Of a stretch of DNA of 19,788 nucleotides, positions 8,299-15,252 are shown piece by piece (position 1 is the stretch's first letter; each line of letters starts with the position of its first letter). Source of the stretch: Streptomyces niger (GTDB lineage: Bacteria; Actinomycetota; Actinomycetes; Streptomycetales; Streptomycetaceae). The translations under genes were made by a program, and so were the position numbers. Below the pieces are notes generated by a model. It saw nothing but the letters and a program-made list of their open reading frames with translations, was not told the DNA's origin and searched no databases. The DNA is taken from assembly GCF_000718305.1 (NCBI RefSeq), contig NZ_JOFQ01000044.1:1-19788 (forward strand), read 5' to 3'.

Positions 8299-9965
8299 AC
8301 GCCGGACGGGGGCGACTCGGCGGGTATCGGCGGGGGCGACTCGGCGGATATCGGCGGGGGCGGTGAGCCGTCGCCGGCCGTCACGGGTGCTGCGCGGTCC
8401 TCGCCCGTTACGCACGCTGCGCTGTCCTCGACCGTTACGGGTGCTGCGCTGTTGCCGGTGCCCGACGGTGCCACATCGTCGGCGATCACCGAGCGGGCTT
8501 CGCCGATCTCCGGGCGCGCTGCGTCCTCGCCACCCGCCGGGTGTGCTCCGCCGTCCGCCGGCGGCGCCACCTCCCCCGCAGGCGTCGTATCCGGCCCGCC
8601 GCCCACCAGAGGCAGCGGCTCCCCCGGCGCCAGTGCCGGATCGTCCACCAGGAAGGTCTTCACGCGCCCCGGCGCGGACCAGGGCTGCTCGAACCGTACG
8701 GTGACCCGCCCCAGACCGCTTCCCTGGACCCACCCAGGGCCGTACTCGGCATGGACCACGTCCAGGCCCGGCACCCACTTCCTGGGGCGCTCAGCGGCCT
8801 CCTCAGCCCCTTCCGCCCCGCTCTCCCCGGCGGACGCGCCCGCGACCGCCTTCGCCTCCTCGGCGAGCCGGGCCTCCTCGGCCGCCCGCTCCGTAGCCAC
8901 CTGGGCGAAGAGATCCTCCTGCGTGAAGTCCGCGAGGCCGCTCACGCCCACGCCGAGGAGCCGCACGCCACCCGTGGTGTCGATCAGGTCCAGCAGCCGC
9001 CCGGCCGCCTCCCGCACCACCGCGGGATCGTCCGTCGGCCCACGCTGGGTCTCGGACCTGGTCAGCGTGGAGAAATCGTAGTTGCGCACCTTCAGCACGA
9101 CCGTACGGCCCGAGCGCCCGGCCGCCCGCAGCCGCTGCACGCACCGGTCCGCCAGCCGCATCACCTCGGCGCGCACCCGCGTGCGGTCGGTGAGGTCCAC
9201 TTCGAAGGTGTCCTCGACGGAGATCGACTTGGCGTCCCGCTCCGCGACCACCGGGCGGTCGTCCCGCCCGAGCGCCATCGCGTACAGCCCCGCGCCGTGC
9301 GCCCGGCCCAGCAGCCGTACCAGCTCGGCCTCGCCGGCCTCGGCGGTCTCGGCGACCGTGTGGATCCCGGCCTTGCGCAGCGCCTCTGCCGTGGCGGGCC
9401 CCACGCCCGGCAGCGTCCGTACGGACATCGGGCCCAGCAGTTCGCGCTCGGTGCCCGGTTCGATCAGTACCAGGCCGTTCGGCTTGGCCTGCTCGGACGC
9501 GATCTTCGCGAGCATCTTGGCGCCCGCGAGCCCCACCGAGCCGGTGAGTCCTGTGACGGCGAGGATGTCGCGGCGCAGCTGCTCCCCCACCGCACGCGCC
9601 GAGTCGGCGTCGCCGGCGACCCCGCCGGCCTCCAGGTCGACGAACGCCTCGTCCAGGCTCAGCGGCTCCACCAGAGGCGACAGCTCGTGCAGCAGCGTCA
9701 TGACCTTCTCGCTCACCTCGCGGTACACGTGGAAGCGCGGCGCGAGGTAGGCGGCGTTGGGGCAGAGCCGGCGGGCCTGGGCGGTGGGCATGGCCGAGCG
9801 GACCCCGAAGACGCGGGCTTCGTAGGAGGCGGTGGAGACGACGCCGCGCCCGCCGATGCCACCCACGACGACGGGCTTCCCGCGCAGGCTGGGCTTGGCC
9901 GCCTGCTCGGCGGCCGCGAAGAACGCATCCATGTCGAGATGCAGGATCGTCGGCGTACGTCTCAC
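8178..9965 (-). CDS. dinB: DNA polymerase IV with low-complexity C-terminal tail
   Basis: This is a Y-family translesion DNA polymerase. From the chosen GTG at 9963-9965, catalytic residues are D11 (LDMDAFFA) and D105-E106 (PLSLDEAFVDL), with aromatic steric-gate residues at 15-16. The helix-hairpin-helix region is near 183-200 (TLPGVGPATAEALRKAG) and the little-finger domain spans about 245-345. Q349-F353 (QEDLF) fits a beta-clamp-binding motif. Residues about 396-445 form an extra block (segments WVPGLDVVHAEYGPGW and VKTFLVDD). The last 138 residues (458-595) are Pro/Ala/Glu-rich, with tandem 9-residue and 8-residue repeats, so the protein is far longer than the usual 350-480 residues. The start is uncertain: GTG at 9989 and TTG at 9995 are in frame and none has a clear ribosome-binding site; the chosen one fits the family N-terminus. 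The 3' end overlaps the convergent PRC-barrel gene by 121 bases. Confidence 0.93.
   Translation of the reverse strand: MRRTPTILHLDMDAFFAAAEQAAKPSLRGKPVVVGGIGGRGVVSTASYEARVFGVRSAMPTAQARRLCPNAAYLAPRFHVYREVSEKVMTLLHELSPLVEPLSLDEAFVDLEAGGVAGDADSARAVGEQLRRDILAVTGLTGSVGLAGAKMLAKIASEQAKPNGLVLIEPGTERELLGPMSVRTLPGVGPATAEALRKAGIHTVAETAEAGEAELVRLLGRAHGAGLYAMALGRDDRPVVAERDAKSISVEDTFEVDLTDRTRVRAEVMRLADRCVQRLRAAGRSGRTVVLKVRNYDFSTLTRSETQRGPTDDPAVVREAAGRLLDLIDTTGGVRLLGVGVSGLADFTQEDLFAQVATERAAEEARLAEEAKAVAGASAGESGAEGAEEAAERPRKWVPGLDVVHAEYGPGWVQGSGLGRVTVRFEQPWSAPGRVKTFLVDDPALAPGEPLPLVGGGPDTTPAGEVAPPADGGAHPAGGEDAARPEIGEARSVIADDVAPSGTGNSAAPVTVEDSAACVTGEDRAAPVTAGDGSPPPPISAESPPPIPAESPPSGVQPSGEPAMRPKSRSVEPAGVRSPESSPASAASAPEISSR
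8308..8363. repeat. 24-bp tandem repeat, 2.3 copies
   Basis: Units at 8308-8331 and 8332-8355 differ at a single base (GGGTATC versus GGATATC) and are followed by a partial copy at 8356-8363. On the minus strand they encode the near-identical octapeptides PPIPAESP and PPISAESP in the dinB tail. The array starts ten bases after the PRC-barrel stop codon. Confidence 0.9.
8376..8456. repeat. 27-bp tandem repeat, three degenerate copies
   Basis: Three 27-base units (8376-8402, 8403-8429, 8430-8456) share the cores CCGTTACG and GCTGCGCTGT with a few substitutions. On the minus strand they encode the nonapeptides AAPVTVEDS, AACVTGEDR and AAPVTAGDG within the dinB tail. The tail therefore appears to have grown by in-frame repeat expansion. 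Confidence 0.8.
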
Positions 9966-10073
9966 GTGATCGATGGTGCCGTACGCCACTGACAATCGAC
10001 CGCTCGGCGGGCCGTGGAGCCCCTGGTGACCTGCCGGGAACCTCGTCCGACCGGACCGGTCGAGCCCGGCTTT

Positions 10074-10107
10074 CCGCCCTCGGCCCGTTCCGCGACGGGC
10101 CGGGCGG
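10074..10107 (-). terminator. Hairpin just after the MerR stop codon
   Basis: CGGCCCGT (10081-10088) pairs perfectly with ACGGGCCG (10095-10102) around six bases. The stem extends by CCGCC/GGCGG (10074-10078 with 10103-10107) across a two-base bulge. It starts two bases beyond the MerR stop at 10110-10112. There is no T-tract. It would separate merR from dinB transcription. Confidence 0.6.
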
Positions 10108-10109
10108 CG

Positions 10110-10727
10110 TCAGACCGCGCGGTTGCGGCGGCGGGCCAGCTCGTCGTGGGGGTTGTGGCCGACGAGGGTCTCGCCGGTGTCCACGCGCTCCCCGTGCAGC
10201 TGGGACAGCCCGGCCTCCACGTCCCGCCAGACCACTCCGACGGCGATTCCGAAGACGCCCTGCCCACCCTGGAGCAGGTCGACGACCTCGTCGGGGGAGG
10301 TGCACTCGTACACCGTCGCGCCGTCGCTCATCAGCGTCATCTGCGCCAGGTCGGACAGCTCGCGCGAGGCGAGGTGCTGCACCGCCGTGCGGATGTTCTG
10401 CAGGGAGACGCCGGTGTCCAGCAGCCGCTTGACGATCTTCAGGACGACGACGTCCCGGAAGCTGTAGAGCCGCTGGGTGCCCGAGCCGTACGCGGGCCGC
10501 ACGCTGGGCTCCACCAGGCCCGTACGCGCCCAGTAGTCCAGTTGCCGGTAGGTGATGCCCGCGGCGGCACACGCCGTCGGACCTCGGTACCCGATGGTCT
10601 CGGCGCCCCTGTCCACCGGCTTCCCGGTGGCCTGCGCCGGGGCACGGTTCATCGGGGCACGGTTCGCCGCGCCAGTGTGAAGCGGCAATGCCCCTCCCGC
10701 CGCCGTACCGTCGCCGGTGATTGCCAC
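10110..10727 (-). CDS. MerR family transcriptional regulator (Rv1830/ResR-like)
   Basis: This 205-residue DNA-binding protein has a disordered N-terminus of about 40 residues. A MerR-type winged helix-turn-helix follows at about 45-115, with IGYRGPTACAAAGITYRQLD, then YWARTGLVEPSVRPAYGSG, QRLYSFRDVVVLKIVKRLLD and a final VSLQNIRTAVQHL segment. A C-terminal domain spans about 120-190. The GTG at 10727 is preferred to an ATG at 10769 because GGAGG lies five to six bases upstream. It has no cysteine pair for metal sensing. Order and sequence pattern match the M. tuberculosis regulator Rv1830 (ResR), downstream of the DUF151 nuclease gene; that protein is linked to growth and drug resilience. Targets here are unknown. 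A palindrome over its own probable promoter (10825-10839) suggests autoregulation. Confidence 0.9.
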   Translation of the reverse strand: MAITGDGTAAGGALPLHTGAANRAPMNRAPAQATGKPVDRGAETIGYRGPTACAAAGITYRQLDYWARTGLVEPSVRPAYGSGTQRLYSFRDVVVLKIVKRLLDTGVSLQNIRTAVQHLASRELSDLAQMTLMSDGATVYECTSPDEVVDLLQGGQGVFGIAVGVVWRDVEAGLSQLHGERVDTGETLVGHNPHDELARRRNRAV

Positions 10728-10824
10728 GCCGACCTCCGTCCTCCACGTCCCGGACGGGACCTGCCTCATCGACGGTATGCAGTCACTCGGGGTGCGTCAA
10801 CGATCGCCGCGCTCGCCACGCCGA

Positions 10825-10839
10825 GTGATAATCACCCTA
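10825..10839 (-). promoter_or_regulatory. merR promoter -10 with overlapping palindrome
   Basis: GTGATAATCAC (10825-10835) is a perfect 11-base palindrome, and the minus-strand -10-like hexamer TAGGGT occupies 10834-10839, overlapping it by two bases. The palindrome would therefore cover the transcription start, giving a leader of about 100 bases to the GTG at 10727. This arrangement suits repression, perhaps by the encoded MerR protein. Confidence 0.4.
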
Positions 10840-10901
10840 CGAGTGGTTTCACGTGACTTTATGCGGGGAATGTCTGGTGGGTTGCGCGCCGGGTGTGCTC
10901 T

Positions 10902-10932
10902 CGTGCGCCCCGCACGCCGCCTGCCGGCGGCG
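10902..10932 (-). terminator. Double hairpin after the DUF151 gene
   Basis: CGCCGCC (10915-10921) pairs with GGCGGCG (10926-10932) around TGCC, and next to it CGTGCG (10902-10907) pairs with CGCACG (10911-10916). The two stems overlap by two bases, so both cannot form completely. They lie about 20 bases after the DUF151 stop codon, a plausible terminator without a T-tract. Confidence 0.45.
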
Positions 10933-10950
10933 AATCCGCACCTGCCCGCC

Positions 10951-11424
10951 CTACTGACTGTTGGTGCCGAAGTCCTCGGGCGAGATCTGGTCGAGGAACT
11001 CGCGGAACTTCTCCACCTCGTCCTCCTGCTCGTCCGGGATCGCGATGCCGGCATCGTCCAGCACCCCGTCGGTCCCGTAGATCGGCGTACCCGTGCGCAG
11101 CGCCAGCGCTATGGCGTCGGACGGGCGGGCGCTGACCTCCACACCGCTGGCGAAGACCAGCTCGGCGTAGAAGACACCTTCCCGCAGGTCGGTGATGCGC
11201 ACCTGGGACAGCTCCTGGCCCACCGCTTCCAGCACGTCCTTGAACAGGTCGTGCGTCAGCGGCCGCGCAGGGGCCATCCCCTGCTGGGCGAAGGCGATGG
11301 CGGTCGCCTCGCCGGGCCCGATCCAAATGGGCAGGTAGCGGTCGCCTCCCACCTCGCGCAGCAGCACGATCGGTTGGTTGGAAGGCATTTCCACCCGGAC
11401 ACCCACGACGTCGAGCTCGTTCAC
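10951..11424 (-). CDS. Bifunctional nuclease family protein (DUF151)
   Basis: This 157-residue cytoplasmic protein covers the whole DUF151/BFN (PF02577) domain. The hallmark stretches are LPIWIGPGEATAIAFAQQG (about 31-49), RPLTHDLFKDVLEAVG, then FYAELVF and SARPSDAIALALRTGTPIY (about 98-116). An acidic C-terminal tail follows (EDEVEKFREFLDQISPEDFG). Plant and mycobacterial relatives have been described as having dual DNase/RNase activity, but the biological substrate is unsettled. The GTG at 11424 has only a weak AGGG site; a TAGGGT hexamer six bases before the start suggests a leaderless transcript. It corresponds to Rv1829 of M. tuberculosis, again between two merR genes. Confidence 0.93.
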   Translation of the reverse strand: MNELDVVGVRVEMPSNQPIVLLREVGGDRYLPIWIGPGEATAIAFAQQGMAPARPLTHDLFKDVLEAVGQELSQVRITDLREGVFYAELVFASGVEVSARPSDAIALALRTGTPIYGTDGVLDDAGIAIPDEQEDEVEKFREFLDQISPEDFGTNSQ

Positions 11425-11430
11425 ACAGCA

Positions 11431-11436
11431 ACCCTA
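11431..11436 (-). promoter_or_regulatory. Possible -10 for leaderless DUF151 mRNA
   Basis: The minus-strand hexamer TAGGGT ends six bases before the GTG start at 11424. With usual -10 to start-site spacing, transcription would begin on or next to the start codon, giving a leaderless mRNA, which is common in Streptomyces. No strong -35 is seen. Confidence 0.35.
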
Positions 11437-11463
11437 GGACGTGCCCGGCCGGTTTGGATAGTC

Positions 11464-11490
11464 GGGCACCCCCTCGCGGCGGGGACGCCC
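11464..11490 (-). terminator. Possible terminator after the Rv1828-like merR
   Basis: GGGC and CCCC (11464-11467, 11470-11473) pair with GGGG and GCCC (11481-11484, 11487-11490) with a 2x2 internal loop and a seven-base apical loop. It begins ten bases after the stop codon of the upstream merR and precedes the DUF151 promoter candidate. Confidence 0.4.
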
Positions 11491-11500
11491 TTACCCAAGG

Positions 11501-12250
11501 TCACGGCAGCCGGACGTGAAGAGCGGCCTGGACCAGGGCCGCATGCAGTCGTACGGAGAGCGTGGCCAGCTCCCTGGCCGTGGCCTCCGCATGGGCCCTG
11601 GTCTGCGGGTTGCGGTGCCGCTTCAACGGCGCCACGACCTGCTCGACCAGACCCGCCTCGCGCTCCGCAGCGGCCTTCACCGCCCGCAGATGGCGCGCTT
11701 CCAGGCCGAAACGGCCCAGCTCGGCGACGAGCTTGGCGACCGTGACGGCTTCGATGTCGTACCCCCCGTCGGACGCCGGGGCGAGCAGGCCGTACGCCTC
11801 CCAGTCCGCGAGCTCGGATTCGTCCACCTCAGTGGCGGCCAGCAGCTCGTCGCGGCCGATCCGGGCGGCCGTCGGATGCTCACCGGACGGCTCCTGCGCG
11901 CCGTCCAGCAGCTCCCTGGGCGCCGCGGCGGGCGCCGGCAGCTGCACGTCCTCACCGCGCGCCACGGCGTCCAGATGCTCACGGATGACCTTCAGCGGCA
12001 GGTAGTGGTCGCGCTGCATGCGTAGCACGCCCGCCAGCCGCTCCACGTCCTCCGTGCTGAACTTGCGGTACCCGGACGGCGTGCGCTGCGGCTCGACCAG
12101 CCCCTCGGACTCCAGGAAACGGATCTTGGAGATCGTGACCTCGGGGAATTCGTCGCGCAGCAGGTTGAGCACCGTGCCGATGCTCACCAGCTCGCCATCC
12201 GCGGCGGCGGTGCCGGAGGACCCGGCACCGCCCGACGGTGTGTGGTGCAT
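11501..12250 (-). CDS. MerR family transcriptional regulator (Rv1828-like)
   Basis: This 249-residue regulator has an N-terminal MerR winged helix-turn-helix at about 20-95 (IGTVLNLLRDEFPEVTISK, then IRFLESEGLVEPQRTPSGYR, FSTEDVERL and YLPLKVIREHLD). A second segment at about 130-190 also resembles a winged-helix (ELLAATEVDESELADWEAYG, then DIEAVTVAKLVAELGRFGLE). A helical C-terminus follows. This two-part architecture and length match Rv1828 of M. tuberculosis, next to garA. No metal-sensing cysteines are present. The ATG at 12248-12250 has a purine-rich AGGGAAGG site, and only 17 bases separate it from the FHA gene stop, so the two genes are probably cotranscribed. That pairing suggests the regulator acts with, or on, the FHA protein's pathway, which is inference. 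Its ligand is unknown. Confidence 0.92.
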   Translation of the reverse strand: MHHTPSGGAGSSGTAAADGELVSIGTVLNLLRDEFPEVTISKIRFLESEGLVEPQRTPSGYRKFSTEDVERLAGVLRMQRDHYLPLKVIREHLDAVARGEDVQLPAPAAAPRELLDGAQEPSGEHPTAARIGRDELLAATEVDESELADWEAYGLLAPASDGGYDIEAVTVAKLVAELGRFGLEARHLRAVKAAAEREAGLVEQVVAPLKRHRNPQTRAHAEATARELATLSVRLHAALVQAALHVRLP

Positions 12251-12267
12251 GTGCCTTCCCTGGCGGG

Positions 12268-13053
12268 TCAGATGCCGACGCCCCGCTGGCTCGCGTAGAA
12301 GACCAGGCGGAACTTGCCGATCTGCACCTCGTCGCCGTTGGCGAGCGGAACGGAGTCGATCCGCTCACGGTTGACGTAGGTGCCGTTCAGGCTGCCGACG
12401 TCGGTGACGGTGAAACCACCGTCCTGGCCGCGGCGGAACTCCACGTGGCTGCGGGAGACCGTCACGTCGTCCAGGAAGATGTCGCTCTGCGGATGGCGGC
12501 CCGCCGTGGTCAGGTCGCTGTCCAGCAGGAAGCGGCTGCCGGAGTTGGGGCCCCGGCGGACGACGAGGAGCGCGGAGCCGAGCGGCAGCGCGTCCACGGC
12601 GGCCTGGGCCTCGGGGGACAGCGAAGGCATCGGGGTCTGCCCCGTCGTCTCCGCGTCGTACGCCTCGATCCCCGAGATGGAGATGGTCGAGGTCGTCTCG
12701 GAGGGACGCTCGGCCTGCCCCCCGGCGCGCAGCGGCGCACCGCAATTGGAGCAGAACCGGCTCGCCTCGGCATTGCGGTGCCCGCACCTCGTACAAACCG
12801 GCAAGGCGGACCCTCCACCCGTAGCGGCTGATGGTTCCTGGAAACCTATGGGCGCGGACGCGGCAGGGTCAACAGAACCCGGCCGCTGACCACCGGAAGT
12901 ACCACCGGCGGAGCCGGCCACCTCGTCACGGAAGAGCGGACGCTCCTCACTGGCCGCCGGCTCACCTGACTGCCGTGGCGCTGCGTGCCGCGCAGAGGCG
13001 TTGCCGCCGTCCTTGCGGTCACTCTTGCCGAACAGCTTTGCAAAAAAACTCAC
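12268..13053 (-). CDS. Zinc-ribbon/FHA domain protein, GarA/OdhI-like
   Basis: FHA domains bind phosphothreonine peptides. In this 261-residue protein the FHA domain spans about 160-255, with G185-R186, SRSH (200-203) and GSLNGTYVN (220-228) as the phosphopeptide-binding loops. Upstream are an acidic tail with two ETT motifs (119-121 and 135-137), the first in SETTSTISISG, and a zinc ribbon C87-x2-C90-x10-C101-x2-C104. The first 80 residues are disordered. In mycobacterial GarA and corynebacterial OdhI, the equivalent ETT threonines are phosphorylated by PknG/PknB and switch control of 2-oxoglutarate dehydrogenase and glutamate metabolism. The gene's place beside the Rv1828-like merR supports homology to GarA, but GarA itself lacks the zinc ribbon and long N-terminus. 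The GTG at 13053 has an AAGGGGAA site; the upstream ATG frame looks like leader. Whether it controls the same enzymes here is inference. Confidence 0.9.
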   Translation of the reverse strand: MSFFAKLFGKSDRKDGGNASARHAAPRQSGEPAASEERPLFRDEVAGSAGGTSGGQRPGSVDPAASAPIGFQEPSAATGGGSALPVCTRCGHRNAEASRFCSNCGAPLRAGGQAERPSETTSTISISGIEAYDAETTGQTPMPSLSPEAQAAVDALPLGSALLVVRRGPNSGSRFLLDSDLTTAGRHPQSDIFLDDVTVSRSHVEFRRGQDGGFTVTDVGSLNGTYVNRERIDSVPLANGDEVQIGKFRLVFYASQRGVGI

Positions 13054-13243
13054 GGGCGATTCCCCTTGAACGAAACAGACCCGCCCGTGGGGCAGGACGA
13101 ACCCTCGATGCACACACCGGCCGATCCGGACATCCATTCAACGTCCGTGGCCTTCACACAGTTTCCACCACGCACCACTTGTGCGGTGCGCCGACCCCCG
13201 GCTACCTCATGCCCCGTCGCAGGCCTCGCCATACGTTCCCGCC

Positions 13244-14923
13244 TCACTGCGACGAAGACCGCGCGTAGTCGGGCCGCTCCGCCTTGCGCAAGGCATCCAC
13301 GACGATCTTCTCCTGACGGGTCACAGACACCGTGGCCTGCTCCTTCTCCAATGTCTGAACGACTCCGCCCGGGATGTTCAGGGCCGGCTCCAGGTCCTCG
13401 GGCTTGCCGATGACCTTGAAACGGAAGGGCTGGGCGACCCGCTTCCCGTCGATTTCCACGCCGCCGCGCACGTCCGAGAGGTAGGTGTTCGCCACGACTC
13501 GGACGTCGTTGACCTGAATGGCCTCCGCGCCGGCCGCACGCAGCTCCTGGATCGTGTCCAGGAGCTTGTCGGCCTCGACGGAGCGCGACGGGTCGTCGAT
13601 CGTCAGCGAGATGCCGGGCCCCTCGGCCGCCACCGTACCGGCCAGCACCCCGAGCTGCTGTTCTTTTTCCACCGTCTGCTTACGGGCCTCCTCGGCCTGG
13701 TCCGAGCTGCTCTCCAACTCGGTCTTCTGGCCTTCCAACCGCCGCTGCTCGTCCTCCAGGCGCTGCGAGCGGTCGTCGAGCTCGTCAAGGATGCGCACCA
13801 GGTCCTCCTGGCGCGCTCCGCGCAGCGCACTGCTGTCACTGGTGGAACGTACCTGAATCGCGAGCCCGAGCCCGAGAATGAACAGCAGTACGGCCGCAAT
13901 CAATTGAGCCCGGTTCAGCCGCGGCGGCCACAGGCCGGCCTTGAGCCGCTCCCGGCCGGTGAGCTGGGGACCGCCGTCCGGCTCCGGACGCGCCCCGGAC
14001 GGCGGTCCCCCTGAAGGCGGCGGTCCTGGCGGTACGGATCCGTGGTGCCCCGCTCCGGAGGCGGCGTGGGCCGCGTGGCGATGCCCATGAGGACCTGCCG
14101 GCGCGCCTCCAGGGCGGCCGCCCTGCGGCCCTCGGGGAGCTCCACCGGGCCCCTGGCTCTCGGGAGGCATGGGAAACCGCCCGGCGGGCCCAGGGCGCCC
14201 ACCGGGGCCCTGCGGCCGGCCCTGTACGGGTCCGCGTGCGGGTCCCTGCGAACGGCCGCGTACCGGCCCGTGGGCGCCGTACGGGCCGCCCTGCCCGGGT
14301 CCCTGAGGACGCCCCTGCCCCGGGCCCTGCGGTCGCCCTTGCCCAGCGCCCGGCCGCCCCTGAGGGTGGCCCTGTACGGGGCGCGGCGGGCGTCCTTGAG
14401 ACGGCCCCTGCAGCGGGCCCTGAAGGCGGCCCGGCCCAGGGCGCTGCGGAGTGCCGTCATCGGCGCCGTACGTGGTGGCGCTGCCGGGTGCGGTCGGCTT
14501 GTCCTGCGCCTCCCCCGGTACGGACTCCTCAGGTGTATCCGCGGCCTCTGCCGCCTCGGAGGACTCGGGCTTCTCGGGCTTCCTGGGCGTTTCGCGGCGC
14601 TCCGGGACATCGCGCTGCTCGGCAGCGCCACGCGCCCCCGGCTGTTCGCCGCCTTCGGGGAGCACGGGACGTTTCTGCGGCCCGGTCGCCGCCTCACCGC
14701 GCTCAGACTTCGTGCCCTCGGGAGCGTCCGGCACCGCCTCTTCGTGGCCGGACGGCTCTTCACCCTTCGGGGGCACGGCATCATCCGAGGGCGCGCCACT
14801 GTCGGGTGCCGCGCCGCCCTTCGGGGACGCAGCACTCTCCGGCGTCATCCCGTCGTTGTCGTCCCCCGAAGACGCGTCGCGCTTCGGAGTCTCGTCGTGC
14901 TCGTCGGATGGCATCGGCCTCAC
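13244..14923 (-). CDS. DUF881 membrane protein with PGQ-rich disordered N-terminus
   Basis: This 559-residue protein has four parts. Residues 1-158 are acidic and low-complexity. Residues 159-250 are a Pro/Gly/Gln repeat tract with octapeptide units QGRPQGPG, followed by Gly/Pro/His-rich sequence to about 325. A single transmembrane helix lies at about 338-358 (LIAAVLLFILGLGLAIQV). A charged coiled coil (about 370-425) then leads into the extracytoplasmic DUF881 domain (about 432-545; GPGISLTIDDP, then LRAAGAEAIQVNDVRV). The topology puts the long disordered tail in the cytoplasm. The GTG start overlaps the Sbp stop codon as GTGA, implying translational coupling; an ATG nine bases later is an alternative start. 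DUF881 proteins (YlxW/YlxX in Bacillus) sit by division genes and have no proven function. The DUF881 domain is normal; the tail is what is unusual. Confidence 0.92.
   Translation of the reverse strand: MRPMPSDEHDETPKRDASSGDDNDGMTPESAASPKGGAAPDSGAPSDDAVPPKGEEPSGHEEAVPDAPEGTKSERGEAATGPQKRPVLPEGGEQPGARGAAEQRDVPERRETPRKPEKPESSEAAEAADTPEESVPGEAQDKPTAPGSATTYGADDGTPQRPGPGRLQGPLQGPSQGRPPRPVQGHPQGRPGAGQGRPQGPGQGRPQGPGQGGPYGAHGPVRGRSQGPARGPVQGRPQGPGGRPGPAGRFPMPPESQGPGGAPRGPQGGRPGGAPAGPHGHRHAAHAASGAGHHGSVPPGPPPSGGPPSGARPEPDGGPQLTGRERLKAGLWPPRLNRAQLIAAVLLFILGLGLAIQVRSTSDSSALRGARQEDLVRILDELDDRSQRLEDEQRRLEGQKTELESSSDQAEEARKQTVEKEQQLGVLAGTVAAEGPGISLTIDDPSRSVEADKLLDTIQELRAAGAEAIQVNDVRVVANTYLSDVRGGVEIDGKRVAQPFRFKVIGKPEDLEPALNIPGGVVQTLEKEQATVSVTRQEKIVVDALRKAERPDYARSSSQ
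14174..14449 (-). repeat. PGQ-repeat coding tract in the DUF881 gene
   Basis: This segment encodes residues 159-250, built from variants of QGRPQGPG, QGP and GRPQG. Two octapeptide units stand in direct tandem near residues 195-210. The DNA is an imperfect minisatellite and could vary in length between strains or suffer assembly errors. Confidence 0.75.
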
Positions 14924-15252
14924 GCCCTGAACACGTGCCGGCGAATCGCGGCGGCGTTGGAGAAGATACGGATGCCGAGCACCACGACGACGCCGGTGGA
15001 GAGTTGGGCGCCGACGCCCAGCTTGTCCCCGAGGAAGACGATGAGTGCCGCGACGACCACATTGGACAGGAAGGAGACGACGAAGACCTTGTCGTCGAAA
15101 ATGCCGTCCAGCATCGCCCTCAGGCCGCCGAACACGGCGTCCAGCGCCGCGACGACAGCGATCGGCAGGTAGGGCTCGACCACCGTCGGCACCACGGGAC
15201 GGACCACAAGTCCGACCACGACTCCCACGATGAGGCCCAGTACGGCGATCAC
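14920..15252 (-). CDS. sbp: Small basic protein (Sbp, DUF1290)
   Basis: This 110-residue integral membrane protein is almost entirely hydrophobic, with about three helices: 2-22 (IAVLGLIVGVVVGLVV), about 55-75 (VFVVSFLSNVVVAALIVFLG) and about 78-98 (GVGAQLSTGVVVVLGIRIFS). It ends in a short basic tail (RRHVFRA). The conserved middle stretch LDAVFGGLRAML fits DUF1290 (PF06947), the Sbp family named from Bacillus. Its function is unknown. Its GTG start overlaps the stop of the upstream DUF881 gene as GTGA, and its own stop overlaps the next DUF881 start the same way. The three products are therefore likely made in fixed ratio and may form one membrane complex. The corresponding gene in M. tuberculosis is Rv1824. 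Confidence 0.93.
   Translation of the reverse strand: MIAVLGLIVGVVVGLVVRPVVPTVVEPYLPIAVVAALDAVFGGLRAMLDGIFDDKVFVVSFLSNVVVAALIVFLGDKLGVGAQLSTGVVVVLGIRIFSNAAAIRRHVFRA

Noticed and set aside
8541..9992. 483-residue plus-strand frame opposite dinB
   Set aside because: It mirrors the dinB frame, contains no recognisable domain and is Arg/Gly/His-rich, as expected for a shadow of a high-GC gene.
13054..13243. Possible gcvH or small RNA between the DUF881 and FHA genes
   Set aside because: No lipoyl-domain motif or convincing frame is seen in the 190 bases. The only structure is a weak 6-bp inverted repeat (CGCACC/GGTGCG, 13171-13190).
14174..14449. CRISPR-like repeats in the PGQ tract
   Set aside because: The units are imperfect, contiguous and in frame with the protein, without unique spacers. 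This is coding minisatellite sequence.
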